Shown: positions 8,201-15,766, counted from the stretch's first letter. The stretch: 17,609 nt of DNA from Bacteroidales bacterium (GCA_021443625.1 JABUTP010000006.1:17833-35441); one strand, 5' to 3'. Program-made: numbers and translations. Notes: generated from the sequence alone by a model not told the origin.

Positions 8201-8601
8201 ACCTCTCCTTCGCATCGCACTGGGGCGGTCTGATATACAACTCGACCCTCCTCAACAAGGTTGAACTTGCAAGTTACCAGATTGCAAGACAGAACGTTGA
8301 CCGCCGCGTGCTCAGCGACCGCTGGTCACAGCCCGGTGACAACACCTTCTTCAAGGGATATACCGAAAGCACCACCCGCGCCACATCGCGTTTCGTGATG
8401 GAAGACCGCACTATGGAACTCCAGAGTGCAAGCGTGCAGTACAAATACGGCAGTCCTTCGCTCAAGAAGATGGGTCTCGAGACCGTTACCATCGGCGTCA
8501 ACACATCCGACTTGGTTTACATTTCAACCATACGCCGCGAGCGTGGTACTTCGTATCCTTTCGCCCGCCGCGTGAACCTCACCCTCTCACTTCTGTTCTA
8601 A
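5257..8601 (+). CDS. SusC/RagA-family TonB-dependent outer-membrane transporter with STN domain
   Basis: This is an outer-membrane beta-barrel for energised uptake of a nutrient captured with its SusD partner. Of 1114 residues, 1-32 form a signal peptide (cleavage likely after ALA). An STN domain spans about 40-112, a carboxypeptidase-regulatory-like beta-sandwich about 127-200, and a TonB-box-like ALEATVITG lies at 202-210. The plug extends to about 345 and contains the SusC signature YGSRGANGVVVITSK near 331-345. The rest is the barrel, ending in NLTLSLLF with the usual terminal phenylalanine. STN domains often talk to FecR-type anti-sigma factors, but neither a FecR-like nor an ECF sigma gene is in this window. 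The 76-bp leader shows no clear TTTG/TAnnTTTG promoter, so either an alternative sigma factor or read-through from tdh could drive it. It is first in a four-gene operon. The substrate is unknown. Confidence 0.96.
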   Translation: MRNASIQNLKRALRLSVVALCMLAGVTTEALAQKVNLSKQITVEFKDEPLTAALKKVEKLAETEILFTYEDLQSYSVTKKFENVPVGDVLSQLLEGKALNYVITGKSITIITKANQAANSKKEKMTASGYVTDLAGVALPNVAVKLRGTDRGTLTGKNGVFTLADVARGDVLVFSMTGMETTEVAFSGQPSIHVEMDMAIDALEATVITGIFNKSRESYTGSVTSVTSQDLNLYRGQNVVATLRNFDPALNIVYSNVSGSNPNALPTFDIRGSSSLPTSLEELNEGVNSSVNTPLIIMDGFEISLSRLMDFNSEEIQSINILKDASATAIYGSRGANGVVVITSKAPQPGQLRVNFQMGLNIEVPDLSSYNLCNAAEKLEIEKRAGIYSYDDDPILKYRYNNFYAETLRDVLSGYDTDWLSQPLRTGVGQKYNLRLEGGSKEFRWGVTGQYNDISGAMKGSSRRTFTGSVILSYTYKNLLFRNQTNVALNNSSESKYGDFSDYAVMEPYWRIHDDNGKLIKEYSHNGLLFYNPLYDAQLNTIDTSEYTEIINNFSIDWNITKHLTARAQLGLSKNLGRTDYFLPAEHSTFSSSTYSTTDGYFRKGQYDYGNSTSVSIDGNATLSYSNTFAEKHQLYAGFNYSIYDYSSENLMFKAEGFSSANLSFIGNALQYAQNSTPYGSESRTRRVGFTGNVNYTYDNRYYVDLSLRTDGSSQFGSKNKFAPFWSAGLGWNIHNEPFMKDQDVVNNLRLKASFGETGSQQFSAYQALQTFKYFTDNKYLMWNGASLMALGNENLKWQVTDQINLGAEVGLWNNRVTATFDYYQKWTSNLLSSMDIPGATGFTSYVENIGEVKNTGYEAGLSVYPIQNPKRGINWMVSAKLSYNKNEITKLSDAIKAQNEQYLLQDVDVANLFYEGRSQNGIYAVRSLGIDPATGQEFFLDKDDNITTTWNASDKVYLGVGDQPYRATISSMLSVGNFIFNLSFASHWGGLIYNSTLLNKVELASYQIARQNVDRRVLSDRWSQPGDNTFFKGYTESTTRATSRFVMEDRTMELQSASVQYKYGSPSLKKMGLETVTIGVNTSDLVYISTIRRERGTSYPFARRVNLTLSLLF

Positions 8602-8619
8602 CCGATAAAAAGAAATCTT

Positions 8620-10113
8620 ATGAAAAAAATATTTGCAATATTAGCGATTACCCTTGCATGTGTTTCTTGCAATAAGTGGTTAGACATCAACCCACGTACC
8701 GAGGCAAGAAGTGAAGACCTGTTCTCCACCGAAGACGGTTACAAGGATGCCCTCACGGCCTGCTACATCAAGATGAACGACCGCTCCCTCTATGGCGAAT
8801 ACATGAATATGACCGTGATGGAGTGCTTCGCAAATCTCTGGACCACCTCCCAGTCGGGAACACCGCTCTGCTATCTGGCCACCAACTTCAGGTTCGAAGA
8901 CTTGCAGTTGAGAAATGCGGTCAACAGTATGTACTACGGTCTGTACAATGTCATTGTTCAGGCAAATACCCTCATCGCCAGGGAAGAGGAATCCAAGGAA
9001 GTCCTCAATTCCAAACTTCATTCTGTGATAATGGGTGAGGCCTATGCCCTTCGCGCATTCTGCCATTTCGACGTTCTCAGGATGTTCGGCCAGATGCCCC
9101 AGAACCCCACCAGGGAGGTTTCCCTTCCTTACTCCACAAAAGTTTCGAAGGATGCCCCCGCATATTACGATTACAATTCTTTCCTCGGAAAGATCATGGC
9201 GGATATCGAGAAAGCCGACAGTTACCTCAAAGACGCCGAGGCGCTCAATTACTACACCCAGTTTGAGTCAAACTACGGCAACGACCACAGCGGTCACGCC
9301 ATCTCTTTCGATGAGCCCTATGCCGAGCGTTATCGCAAATTCCGGTTCAACTACTATGCAGTGCAGGCCCTCAAGGCCCGTATCTACACCTACACCGGCG
9401 ACAAGGCAAAGGCATACGCCGCAGCCAAGAGCGTGATTGAGGCCCAGGGTCCCGACGGCAATCCCATCGTGGAACTCGCTACCGACAGCGATTACGTCAA
9501 CAACCGTTTCGCCCTTCCCACCGAGTGTGTGTTCGCCCTCAGCAATTTCCAGCTTGCCGACTACACCGTTGCCCTTCTCAACGGCGTTTCCGGAGCCCAG
9601 GTCCGTTCAGACCAGCTCTATATCTCACTGACCAACCTGAACACCCTGTTCAACAACGTCACCTCCAACAACCGCTACAACTACGGTTGGGAGCGTTCCA
9701 CGACCAATGCTTACGGCAGGCAGATGCCCACCATCAGAAAGTATTACCAGGTTGAAAAATCCGCGGGTATGATTACAACGGAAGTCGTCCCTATCTTCAG
9801 ACTCTCCGAGATGTACCTGATAGTTATGGAATCGACCGACAACCTTGCTGAGGCACAGGCACTCTACAACACTTATATGCGTGCCCACAGTGTTTCGGAC
9901 GCCACTCAGTTCGAAACCAAGGATCAGCTTGACGCAGAGATTATCAACGAATACCGTCGTGAGTTCTTTGCAGAAGGTCAGATGTTCTTCACTTACAAAC
10001 GTACCGGTGCAACCAAGATGTTGTGGCGCAATCAGGAAGTGGGAGAGGATCAATATATTCTCCCTCTCCCCGACAGCGAGTATGACCCGGGAAAGGTTAA
10101 ATCTGAAAACTAA
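8620..10113 (+). CDS. SusD/RagB-family surface lipoprotein
   Basis: This is the substrate-capturing lid that sits on the SusC barrel at the cell surface. It is 497 residues long with a lipoprotein signal: the hydrophobic run FAILAITLACVSC places the lipidated cysteine at Cys17. The start NKWLDINPRTE right after the cysteine is a common SusD opening. The central helical repeats (TPR-like), with VIMGEAYALRAFCHFDVLRMFG, are typical of the family, as is the C-terminal region IINEYRREFFAEGQMFFTYKR. The gene begins 18 bp after susC, with an A-rich leader instead of a Shine-Dalgarno site. The barrel-lid pairing is firm; the ligand cannot be read from the sequence. Confidence 0.95.
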   Translation: MKKIFAILAITLACVSCNKWLDINPRTEARSEDLFSTEDGYKDALTACYIKMNDRSLYGEYMNMTVMECFANLWTTSQSGTPLCYLATNFRFEDLQLRNAVNSMYYGLYNVIVQANTLIAREEESKEVLNSKLHSVIMGEAYALRAFCHFDVLRMFGQMPQNPTREVSLPYSTKVSKDAPAYYDYNSFLGKIMADIEKADSYLKDAEALNYYTQFESNYGNDHSGHAISFDEPYAERYRKFRFNYYAVQALKARIYTYTGDKAKAYAAAKSVIEAQGPDGNPIVELATDSDYVNNRFALPTECVFALSNFQLADYTVALLNGVSGAQVRSDQLYISLTNLNTLFNNVTSNNRYNYGWERSTTNAYGRQMPTIRKYYQVEKSAGMITTEVVPIFRLSEMYLIVMESTDNLAEAQALYNTYMRAHSVSDATQFETKDQLDAEIINEYRREFFAEGQMFFTYKRTGATKMLWRNQEVGEDQYILPLPDSEYDPGKVKSEN

Positions 10114-10119
10114 TAGATT

Positions 10120-10905
10120 ATGAAAAGATTTTATACTATAATGCTGACGGTTGCCCTGATGGCAGTAGCAATAGGTTGTGCGGAGAAATATCCCCTCTAT
10201 GACGAACCTCAGGACAAACTGTATTTCGATTATGGAAAACAGGGCGCAGACTCGGTGCTCATTTACTCTTTCCTGCGTGAACAGGGCACTGAAACCACGG
10301 TTTACGTTCCTGTCAAACTTCTCGGATTCCTCTCTGACAGCGACCGCAGAATCGCTTTCGAGCAGATTATGACCGGCGAGGACGATGCCGTTGCCGGAAC
10401 ACACTATGTGGCATTTACCGACGAAGCAGCCGCTTCCAAGATGATTTTGCCGGCTAACCAGGTGGAAGCCAAAGTGCCCATCACTCTGAAACGCGACGCA
10501 TCTCTCAAAGACAAGCGTGTCAATCTCCGCTTCACCATCAAGGACAACGGCGAGTTCGGCCTCGGACTCTACAGCAACCTCGTGTTTACGGTACAGTTCT
10601 CCGACAAACTTGAGAAACCCGCCAACTGGAATTACTTTGCCGAGTATTATCTCACGACCTGGAGCGAGACCAAGCACAAATTCATCGAGGAGGCTCTCAA
10701 TTGTGTGGTTGACGATGCCTGGCTCAAGAAGTTGGGTGCAGATGCCTCCGCACCGAGCGGCTATGACCCCAGCTACGATTACGGCTACGTCTCTTTCATC
10801 GTGACCAAACTTGACAACCTCCTTGCGGCGCTCAATGAAGAGCGTGCAGCGCAGGGACTCGGCCCTCTTGAAGATGAATACGGTCCTGTGGAATTCGGCT
10901 TTTAA
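10120..10905 (+). CDS. DUF4843-type lipoprotein of the SusCD operon
   Basis: This is a predicted outer-membrane lipoprotein of 261 residues. The signal MKRFYTIMLT... ends in AIGC, with lipidated Cys20. The body has the pattern of DUF4843 proteins encoded next to SusCD pairs: DKLYFDYGKQGADSVLIYSF near 33-52, then a beta-rich domain with VYVPVKLLGF and a Calx-beta-like spacing (AGTHYVAF, KVPITLKRD, VNLRFTIKDN). The C-terminal part (about 170-261), with NWNYFAEYYLTTWSETKHKFI, is also typical. It probably joins the SusCD complex as an accessory surface subunit, by analogy with similar operons. It starts 6 bp after susD. No enzyme motif is seen. Confidence 0.82.
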   Translation: MKRFYTIMLTVALMAVAIGCAEKYPLYDEPQDKLYFDYGKQGADSVLIYSFLREQGTETTVYVPVKLLGFLSDSDRRIAFEQIMTGEDDAVAGTHYVAFTDEAAASKMILPANQVEAKVPITLKRDASLKDKRVNLRFTIKDNGEFGLGLYSNLVFTVQFSDKLEKPANWNYFAEYYLTTWSETKHKFIEEALNCVVDDAWLKKLGADASAPSGYDPSYDYGYVSFIVTKLDNLLAALNEERAAQGLGPLEDEYGPVEFGF

Positions 10906-10919
10906 TAAGTAGTACTGTT

Positions 10920-12422
10920 ATGAAAAACAAGATATTTGCATTAAGCGCATTGACAGCGCTGACATTGACAGGTTGCTATGCTGACAAGGGCAACTATGAC
11001 TACGACGAAGTGACTCCCATCACCATTGAGGGGATAGAAGAGGCGTACTCTGTATATTCCTACGAAGAGACTCTGGAAATCGTCCCCACCATCAAAGGGG
11101 CAAACGAGAGTGAAATGGAGTACAAGTGGGTATTGTGGTCTGAGACATCAAATTCTGAAGAGGAAAATGTGATAAGCACCGAGCGCAATCTGAGCTATCC
11201 CGTGAATGATGCCCCCGGTTCATATTACCTTTTCTATGAAGTTCTGCACAAACCCACCGGTCTAACCCGTTCAACCAGTGCCAAACTTACCTTCGTCACC
11301 CGCTTCTCCCGCGGATGGTATGTTTTGAAGGAGGAGTCCGGCAATACCGAACTTGACTTATATACCTCTGAAGGCGAAATCAACGGCGGTCTGCTTACCA
11401 AGGTGCTGAAGGCTCCCCTCGAAGGGAAACCCATCTCCTTATCCCTTATGCCCGATTACAGCTATATCGACAGGGCTACCGATGAAATTTCGTACAACAA
11501 CTGTCTCGCACTTGTTTCGGACCAGAACATCTGGATGATATCCGCCAATGCGATGACAATGGTATATGACAAGTCGGATTTGTTCTACGAGGAAATTCCG
11601 GGCATCAACTTCTACAATACTTCCCGAGTATATTTCGGCCAGGTCGTGTTGACGGACCAGGGCTGCTTCTACACTATGAGCGCCCCTCCCTATAGTTTGG
11701 GCTCCGGTAAAATGGGCTTGCCCGAAGGTGCCGGCGCAAGCCGTTTCGACTACTATTCCCAGACACTGACGGCACTGGTATATTACAGCAATGAAACCCA
11801 TTCCCTCCAGAGCTGCGACTACAACGGATATGCTCATGATTTCCTTTCGGCTGAGGCAAACGACATTCCCGGAGAGTGCCTGATGCTTAGCAATTACTAC
11901 AACAGCGTCAACGGCGAGTATGCATATCTGCTGATGAAGGAAAACGGAAACATTGTTCTCTATGTGTTTGACACAGGCAAAACGCAGAAGTACAATGCTC
12001 CGCTTGTCAAGAAGCACGTGTTCGACGCCTCAAGCAAGATTTACAGCGCATCGTCCTATACCGCCAACCGCGGTGCGGTAAGATTCCTGTACTATACAGT
12101 GGGCGACAAGTTGTATTCCTTCGACATTGAAACCCTTACCGAAAAGGACATTACTCCTGCAGGCGTGTCCGGCGAGAACTTTGTCTATGTAAGTCATCGC
12201 AAGTGGAGTTACGCCTCCGATGCCGGCAATACCTTTGAATATCTCGTACTCGCAAGCCAGAAAGGCGACAACTACACTGTCAGGATGTACGGGCTGCTCG
12301 GCGGTACCCCCGACGGCAGTGCCAAGATCGAGTTCAGCGGAACCGGCAAGTTCGCCGACATAGAGTATCTCTCTCCCAAGATGAATGCAGATTATTTTAA
12401 CGGCTCCGTTTACTATTACTAA
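10920..12422 (+). CDS. PKD-like family lipoprotein of the SusCD operon
   Basis: This is a predicted surface lipoprotein of 500 residues. The signal ends in LTGC with lipidated Cys19, followed by YADKGNYDYDEVTPITIEGI. That opening is typical of the PKD-like lipoproteins found with DUF4843 and SusCD genes. Residues about 35-130 look like an immunoglobulin/PKD-like fold (EMEYKWVLWS and GSYYLFYEV resemble PKD strands). The remaining 370 residues form repeated beta-rich blocks with aromatic residues, compatible with a propeller-like domain, though I cannot prove that fold by eye. It is likely an accessory ligand-binding subunit. It starts 14 bp after the DUF4843 gene and is the last gene before a strong terminator. 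Confidence 0.8.
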   Translation: MKNKIFALSALTALTLTGCYADKGNYDYDEVTPITIEGIEEAYSVYSYEETLEIVPTIKGANESEMEYKWVLWSETSNSEEENVISTERNLSYPVNDAPGSYYLFYEVLHKPTGLTRSTSAKLTFVTRFSRGWYVLKEESGNTELDLYTSEGEINGGLLTKVLKAPLEGKPISLSLMPDYSYIDRATDEISYNNCLALVSDQNIWMISANAMTMVYDKSDLFYEEIPGINFYNTSRVYFGQVVLTDQGCFYTMSAPPYSLGSGKMGLPEGAGASRFDYYSQTLTALVYYSNETHSLQSCDYNGYAHDFLSAEANDIPGECLMLSNYYNSVNGEYAYLLMKENGNIVLYVFDTGKTQKYNAPLVKKHVFDASSKIYSASSYTANRGAVRFLYYTVGDKLYSFDIETLTEKDITPAGVSGENFVYVSHRKWSYASDAGNTFEYLVLASQKGDNYTVRMYGLLGGTPDGSAKIEFSGTGKFADIEYLSPKMNADYFNGSVYYY

Positions 12423-12442
12423 TTATCGACTATATTAACTTG

Positions 12443-12472
12443 AAGCCCCTTCCTTCGGGGAGGGGCTTTTTC
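12443..12472 (+). terminator. Intrinsic terminator with TTCG tetraloop closing the SusCD operon
   Basis: AAGCCCCT (12443-12450) pairs with AGGGGCTT (12461-12468). The stem continues inward to C12453-G12458 around a TTCG loop, a very stable tetraloop, and is followed by a T tract. It separates the four-gene uptake operon from the thioredoxin gene. Confidence 0.9.
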
Positions 12473-12504
12473 AATTGTTCAGAATAAGCAATAACCAACA
12501 TTAT

Positions 12505-14067
12505 ATGAAACGATTTTTTACAGTTGTTCTTTCCGCTTTTCTCTGCCTGTCGGCTTCGGCCCAGATAAACGTGTTCGAAGGCTCCCTGGCAGATGGTCTA
12601 AAGAAGGCAAAGAAAGAGAAGAAAGACCTTATGGTGATGGTCTCCACAACCTGGTGCGGCCCCTGCAAGGCCTTTGCGAAGGAGATGATACCCAGCAAGG
12701 AGGTCGGCGACTATGTCAACCCCAAGTACGTCTTCATGCATTTCGACGTTGACAAGGAAGATCCCAACAGCATTCAGGATACTTACGGCATTGCAGCATA
12801 TCCCACTTTCCTCATCCTTGACGGCAAGGGCGCCGAACTGGGCCGCTTTGTGGGAGGCTCGAGAACCGTGGAACAGTTTGCCCAGAAGGAGCAGGCTGCG
12901 TTGAACTCTCCTCTGTCTGCCGCCAAAAAGGCTTTCAAGGAAGACCCCGTGGCAAATCTCGACAAGTATGTTGCTGCGCTGAAAGCCGAATACAGGATGG
13001 AGGATGCCTATGAAGCATACTCCGTAGTGTTCGACAAGATGGGACCTGAGGAATTCTTCAAGAATTACAGCCGGTCTGTCAGTGACGTGATTCGCTACGT
13101 AAACGTCAACTACGAAGATAAAATCATGAAATACCTGCTTGACAACCCCGAGTCGAGCAAGGAATGGTTCGGCGATTCGTATCATCCCGTGGTGGCCGGC
13201 CCCATCAGTTCCATCACTTTCAACGCCTATATGGGCAAAAATGAGAAAGATGTGGCTGACGCCTGGAAGACTCTGGATGGAACTTATGCCCAGTATCCCA
13301 TCCTGAAGAATTTCTTCAGCGATTTCACTCTGGAAAACCGTGCGTTGGTTGAAGCCAAGGACGTCAATTCACTTCTCAACCAGATTCTCATAAGCCCCGC
13401 AAAGGGTGGCGAGTTGTTCTATCCCTTCTATGCCGTGGTGGAAATGGCCAAGAAGATGGACTTCGAGACCTTCAAGCCCCGCCTCGTTGAGGTTGCCCGT
13501 ATGCTCGGCGGAAAAGACCCCGAGCAGCAGTTCCTTTATGTTGTTGACAGGGATCTTGCCGCAAAGGAGGCCAAAAAGGAAGAGAAACCCGCTCCCAAGA
13601 GAATTGCGGAGGGCGAGCAGTGCCCCGAGTTCACCTACAAGGACTACACCGGCAAGGAGTACCACCTGAGCGACTTCGCCGGCAAGTACATCGTGTTTGA
13701 CTTCTGGGCAACCTGGTGCGGCCCCTGCTGCTATGAACTTCCCTACCTTGAGCAGGTGGAGAAGGAGTTTGAGGGGAACGACAAGGTGGTTTTTGTGAGC
13801 GTTTCCATAGATAAGGAAGAGGGTAAAAATACCTACGCAACCTGGGAAAAGGCCGTTCACGACGGAGGTTTCACCAAGGGTGACAACGAATACCATCTCG
13901 GCGGCATCCAACTCAACGAGAGCGGCGACAAGTCCCTCACGGAGGCCTTCAGGATTACCGGTATTCCCCGCTTCCTCATCATCGGTCCCGACGGCAAGGT
14001 CGTTACAGCCGATGCCCCCCGCCCTTCAAAGGGTATGGCCGAAATGCTGAAAGAACTCTTGAAATAG
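12505..14067 (+). CDS. Secreted protein with two thioredoxin domains (thioredoxin + TlpA-like)
   Basis: This is a predicted periplasmic thiol-disulfide protein of 520 residues. The signal peptide MKRFFTVVLSAFLCLSASAQ is a good one. I chose its ATG at 12505 over 12475 because the longer form begins 3 bases after the terminator and hides the signal. The first thioredoxin domain (about 22-130) has WCGPC with Cys51 and Cys54 and a cis-proline at Pro100 (AYPTF). The middle (about 135-350) is mainly helical, without a motif I recognise. The second domain (about 370-520) is AhpC/TlpA-like, with ATWCGPCC (Cys405, Cys408, plus Cys409) and cis-Pro488 (GIPRF). Lysine-rich KEEKPAPK links the two parts. 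Such proteins often follow SusCD-type loci in Bacteroidetes and may reduce or rebuild disulfides of exported proteins. The physiological partner is unknown. Confidence 0.88.
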   Translation: MKRFFTVVLSAFLCLSASAQINVFEGSLADGLKKAKKEKKDLMVMVSTTWCGPCKAFAKEMIPSKEVGDYVNPKYVFMHFDVDKEDPNSIQDTYGIAAYPTFLILDGKGAELGRFVGGSRTVEQFAQKEQAALNSPLSAAKKAFKEDPVANLDKYVAALKAEYRMEDAYEAYSVVFDKMGPEEFFKNYSRSVSDVIRYVNVNYEDKIMKYLLDNPESSKEWFGDSYHPVVAGPISSITFNAYMGKNEKDVADAWKTLDGTYAQYPILKNFFSDFTLENRALVEAKDVNSLLNQILISPAKGGELFYPFYAVVEMAKKMDFETFKPRLVEVARMLGGKDPEQQFLYVVDRDLAAKEAKKEEKPAPKRIAEGEQCPEFTYKDYTGKEYHLSDFAGKYIVFDFWATWCGPCCYELPYLEQVEKEFEGNDKVVFVSVSIDKEEGKNTYATWEKAVHDGGFTKGDNEYHLGGIQLNESGDKSLTEAFRITGIPRFLIIGPDGKVVTADAPRPSKGMAEMLKELLK

Positions 14068-14114
14068 TTCAGGGTGCGGGCAACCTCCAATGGGCTGCTT
14101 CACTTTGTACAATG

Positions 14115-14145
14115 AAAAGGCTCCGGAACTCCCGGAGCCTTTTTA
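14115..14145. terminator. Bidirectional terminator between the thioredoxin gene and the toxin gene
   Basis: GGCTCCGG (14119-14126) and CCGGAGCC (14132-14139) form a perfect 8-bp stem with loop AACTC. AAAA on the left and TTTTT on the right make it usable in both directions. It ends five bases before the stop of the convergent PIN-domain gene at 14150. Confidence 0.88.
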
Positions 14146-14149
14146 GTAC

Positions 14150-14548
14150 TTACCGCCTTATCCAATTTTCGAGTCTTAGCCCATTGATGCGGTCAAAGTG
14201 TTTCGTGTTCTCCGTAACCAGAATGCAGTCGGAGGACATCGCCGTGGCGGCAATGAGCAGGTCGGAATCGTCAATCATATTGCCCTCGCGGCGCAGCCTC
14301 GCCTTATGGGCCGCAAATGCCCTCAAGGCCCCGCTTACCGGCAGCACTCCGACATTGCGCTCCAACGCGTCAATCCATCGCATTGCAGCATCCTTTCGGT
14401 CGCTGCATTCAGCCCCGTAAAGCAGTTCCAGCAGGCTTATTTCGCTGATGCGGCAATTCTCTATGCCGATTTGCTGTATCATAGTGTCAATTCCGAATTG
14501 GCCTCTGGAAAGATGAATCCAGATGGTGGTGTCCAGAAGGTATTTCAT
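14150..14548 (-). CDS. vapC: PIN-domain toxin, VapC family
   Basis: This is a predicted RNase toxin of 132 residues, the usual VapC length. The acidic metal-site residues of the PIN fold are present: Asp6 in YLLDTTIWI, Glu41 in SLLELLYG, and Asp96 in DDSDLLIAATA (with Asp93/94 close by). The closing VTENTKHFDRI at 111-121 matches the conserved C-terminal T-x-N-x-x-H-F pattern. The start codon overlaps the stop of the upstream antitoxin gene by 4 bp (ATGA), so the two are translationally coupled. By family, it would cleave tRNA or rRNA when freed from its antitoxin; the actual target is not shown by the sequence. It looks intact. Confidence 0.9.
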   Translation of the reverse strand: MKYLLDTTIWIHLSRGQFGIDTMIQQIGIENCRISEISLLELLYGAECSDRKDAAMRWIDALERNVGVLPVSGALRAFAAHKARLRREGNMIDDSDLLIAATAMSSDCILVTENTKHFDRINGLRLENWIRR

Positions 14549-15003
14549 AACTCAATAGCCTCTCGCATCCGGCTTCTGCTCTCTTTAAGGAAACGTATCA
14601 TCTCGTCTGCAGAACGGGAGTCCTCCCAGGTGCCGCACAATTCGGCAAGCGCCCTGTCGGTTGCGGATTCCACAGGCAGAATGCGGTAGCGCCTTCCGGC
14701 AAATGAAAGAACTACATCTTTGCCCTTGTCAACATCCCCCAGCAGGGCGGCAAGGTTTGCCTCTCCCAACTTTGCCGAATGGTATGATACTGCCGGATCA
14801 CACAATGACTCCGAAGTCGTATCTTCGGCAAGAGCAGGGAAACGGTTGAGTATTTCATCCATAAGTCCGGCTGAAGGATATCTCTTTCCTGTCTCGATGA
14901 GGGCATACAAACTTCTGGAGATGCCCAGCATCTCCGCCATCCCGCTCTGGCTTATGCCCGACTCGACGCGCAGGCGCCTGAGTCTTTCAATGATTTCGTT
15001 CAT
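14545..15003 (-). CDS. Composite antitoxin: XRE HTH domain with Phd/VapB-like C-terminal part
   Basis: This 152-residue protein is the first gene of the toxin operon. Residues 1-55 form an XRE-type helix-turn-helix (SGISQSGMAEMLGISRSLYALIETGKRYPS). Residues about 76-112 (AKLGEANLAALLGDVDKGK, then VVLSFAGRRYRILPV) resemble the Phd/YefM antitoxin core. The tail (119-146), with LAELCGTWEDSRSADEMIRFLKESR, has the look of VapB-type toxin-wrapping segments. It should therefore both bind the operon promoter and neutralise the PIN toxin. The domain reading is by eye; the HTH is secure, the Phd-like part is inferred. The stop overlaps the vapC start by 4 bp. Confidence 0.82.
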   Translation of the reverse strand: MNEIIERLRRLRVESGISQSGMAEMLGISRSLYALIETGKRYPSAGLMDEILNRFPALAEDTTSESLCDPAVSYHSAKLGEANLAALLGDVDKGKDVVLSFAGRRYRILPVESATDRALAELCGTWEDSRSADEMIRFLKESRSRMREAIEL

Positions 15004-15025
15004 GCAAAACTTCTTTTATGGACGA

Positions 15026-15057
15026 TAAATATACGAATATTGTTTCAGATTAACAAG
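15026..15057 (-). promoter_or_regulatory. Possible toxin-antitoxin promoter with overlapping palindrome
   Basis: On the - strand, CTTG (complement of 15054-15057), a 20-bp spacer and TATATTTA (complement of 15026-15033) approach the Bacteroidetes consensus, with one mismatch in each box. The perfect inverted repeat AATAT-ACGA-ATATT (15028-15041) overlaps the -7 box and is a plausible autoregulation site for the HTH antitoxin. The region is AT-rich, so chance is possible. Confidence 0.45.
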
Positions 15058-15145
15058 ATGTGTTACAGAAATCTATTCAAAATAGTCCTAAACAATTACT
15101 TTGGGCCGACTTCAAACAGAAATAAAAACAAATGCCTAATAATGT

Positions 15146-15766
15146 TTAATATACGTATTTTGATTCAATATATTCATAGTTATCTTCACAGTTATAGTCT
15201 CTTTCTGAGTCTAGAACGAAGGAAGAATTTACATTAAGAATATACAAACTTACCTCGTAATTCTTTCTGGTGTATCTTTCGTAAGTAACGTGAATAAATT
15301 CATTGCAGCCACAAATAGAATATTTTTTTTCGTTGTATGGTAGAAAACAATGAATGAAAGGTTTTGCTGAATATTTGTAATGCAGTTCTCTGATTAAGTA
15401 ATTATAAAAGGAATTTGCTAATTTTCTTTTGTTAAATCTCCGCGAAAATTTAATCTGGTTAACTTTTGTGTCCCATAAGGTTATCTCGGCCGATTCGAAA
15501 TACGTATTCTCATAGAAAACATTCTTTACTATTATCTCGTCATCAAAATCACAATAATCCTCAGCAATGTTATATTCTTCGCATATTTCTGCTGGTAATC
15601 TTTGTAAAGAATCTTCTAAATGAATACCCCTATATTGCAATGGTTCTTGAGTATTCATTAAAGTCGAGTATGACGAGGAGAAATAATCTACTAATCTGAA
15701 AAGTAATACAATAGCGGAGAGAATCCCACAAATAGTTAAAAGATTCTTGCCTCGAAAATTTTTCAT
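15146..15766 (-). CDS. Hypothetical membrane-anchored protein (AT-rich gene)
   Basis: I do not recognise this 206-residue protein. It has one hydrophobic segment near the N-terminus (about 9-27, ending LLFRLVDYF) without a lipobox or clear cleavage site, so it is probably a single-pass protein with the rest outside the cytoplasm. The body is rich in aromatic and charged residues and has cysteines at 62, 72, 140, 152, 154 and 193; CGC at 152-154 is the only notable cluster. The C-terminal end is acidic and tyrosine-rich. Codons are strongly AT-biased compared with the genes left of 15,000, which suggests acquisition. It lies 57 bp after the multi-pass gene on the same strand and may be co-transcribed with it. 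Confidence 0.65.
   Translation of the reverse strand: MKNFRGKNLLTICGILSAIVLLFRLVDYFSSSYSTLMNTQEPLQYRGIHLEDSLQRLPAEICEEYNIAEDYCDFDDEIIVKNVFYENTYFESAEITLWDTKVNQIKFSRRFNKRKLANSFYNYLIRELHYKYSAKPFIHCFLPYNEKKYSICGCNEFIHVTYERYTRKNYEVSLYILNVNSSFVLDSERDYNCEDNYEYIESKYVY

Noticed and set aside
9625..10677. A 350-codon open frame on the - strand across the end of susD and the DUF4843 gene
   Set aside because: It crosses two real genes on the other strand, has no recognisable domain and no promoter; it is best read as a shadow.
11439..12017. A 192-codon open frame on the - strand inside the PKD-like lipoprotein gene
   Set aside because: It is antisense to a well-supported lipoprotein, with no motif and no independent signals.
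12598..13185. A 195-codon open frame on the - strand inside the thioredoxin gene
   Set aside because: It is the shadow of a gene with two intact active sites.
15040..15237. A 65-codon + strand frame in the AT-rich gap beyond the antitoxin
   Set aside because: It overlaps the end of the 206-residue gene, is low-complexity and has no start signal or motif.
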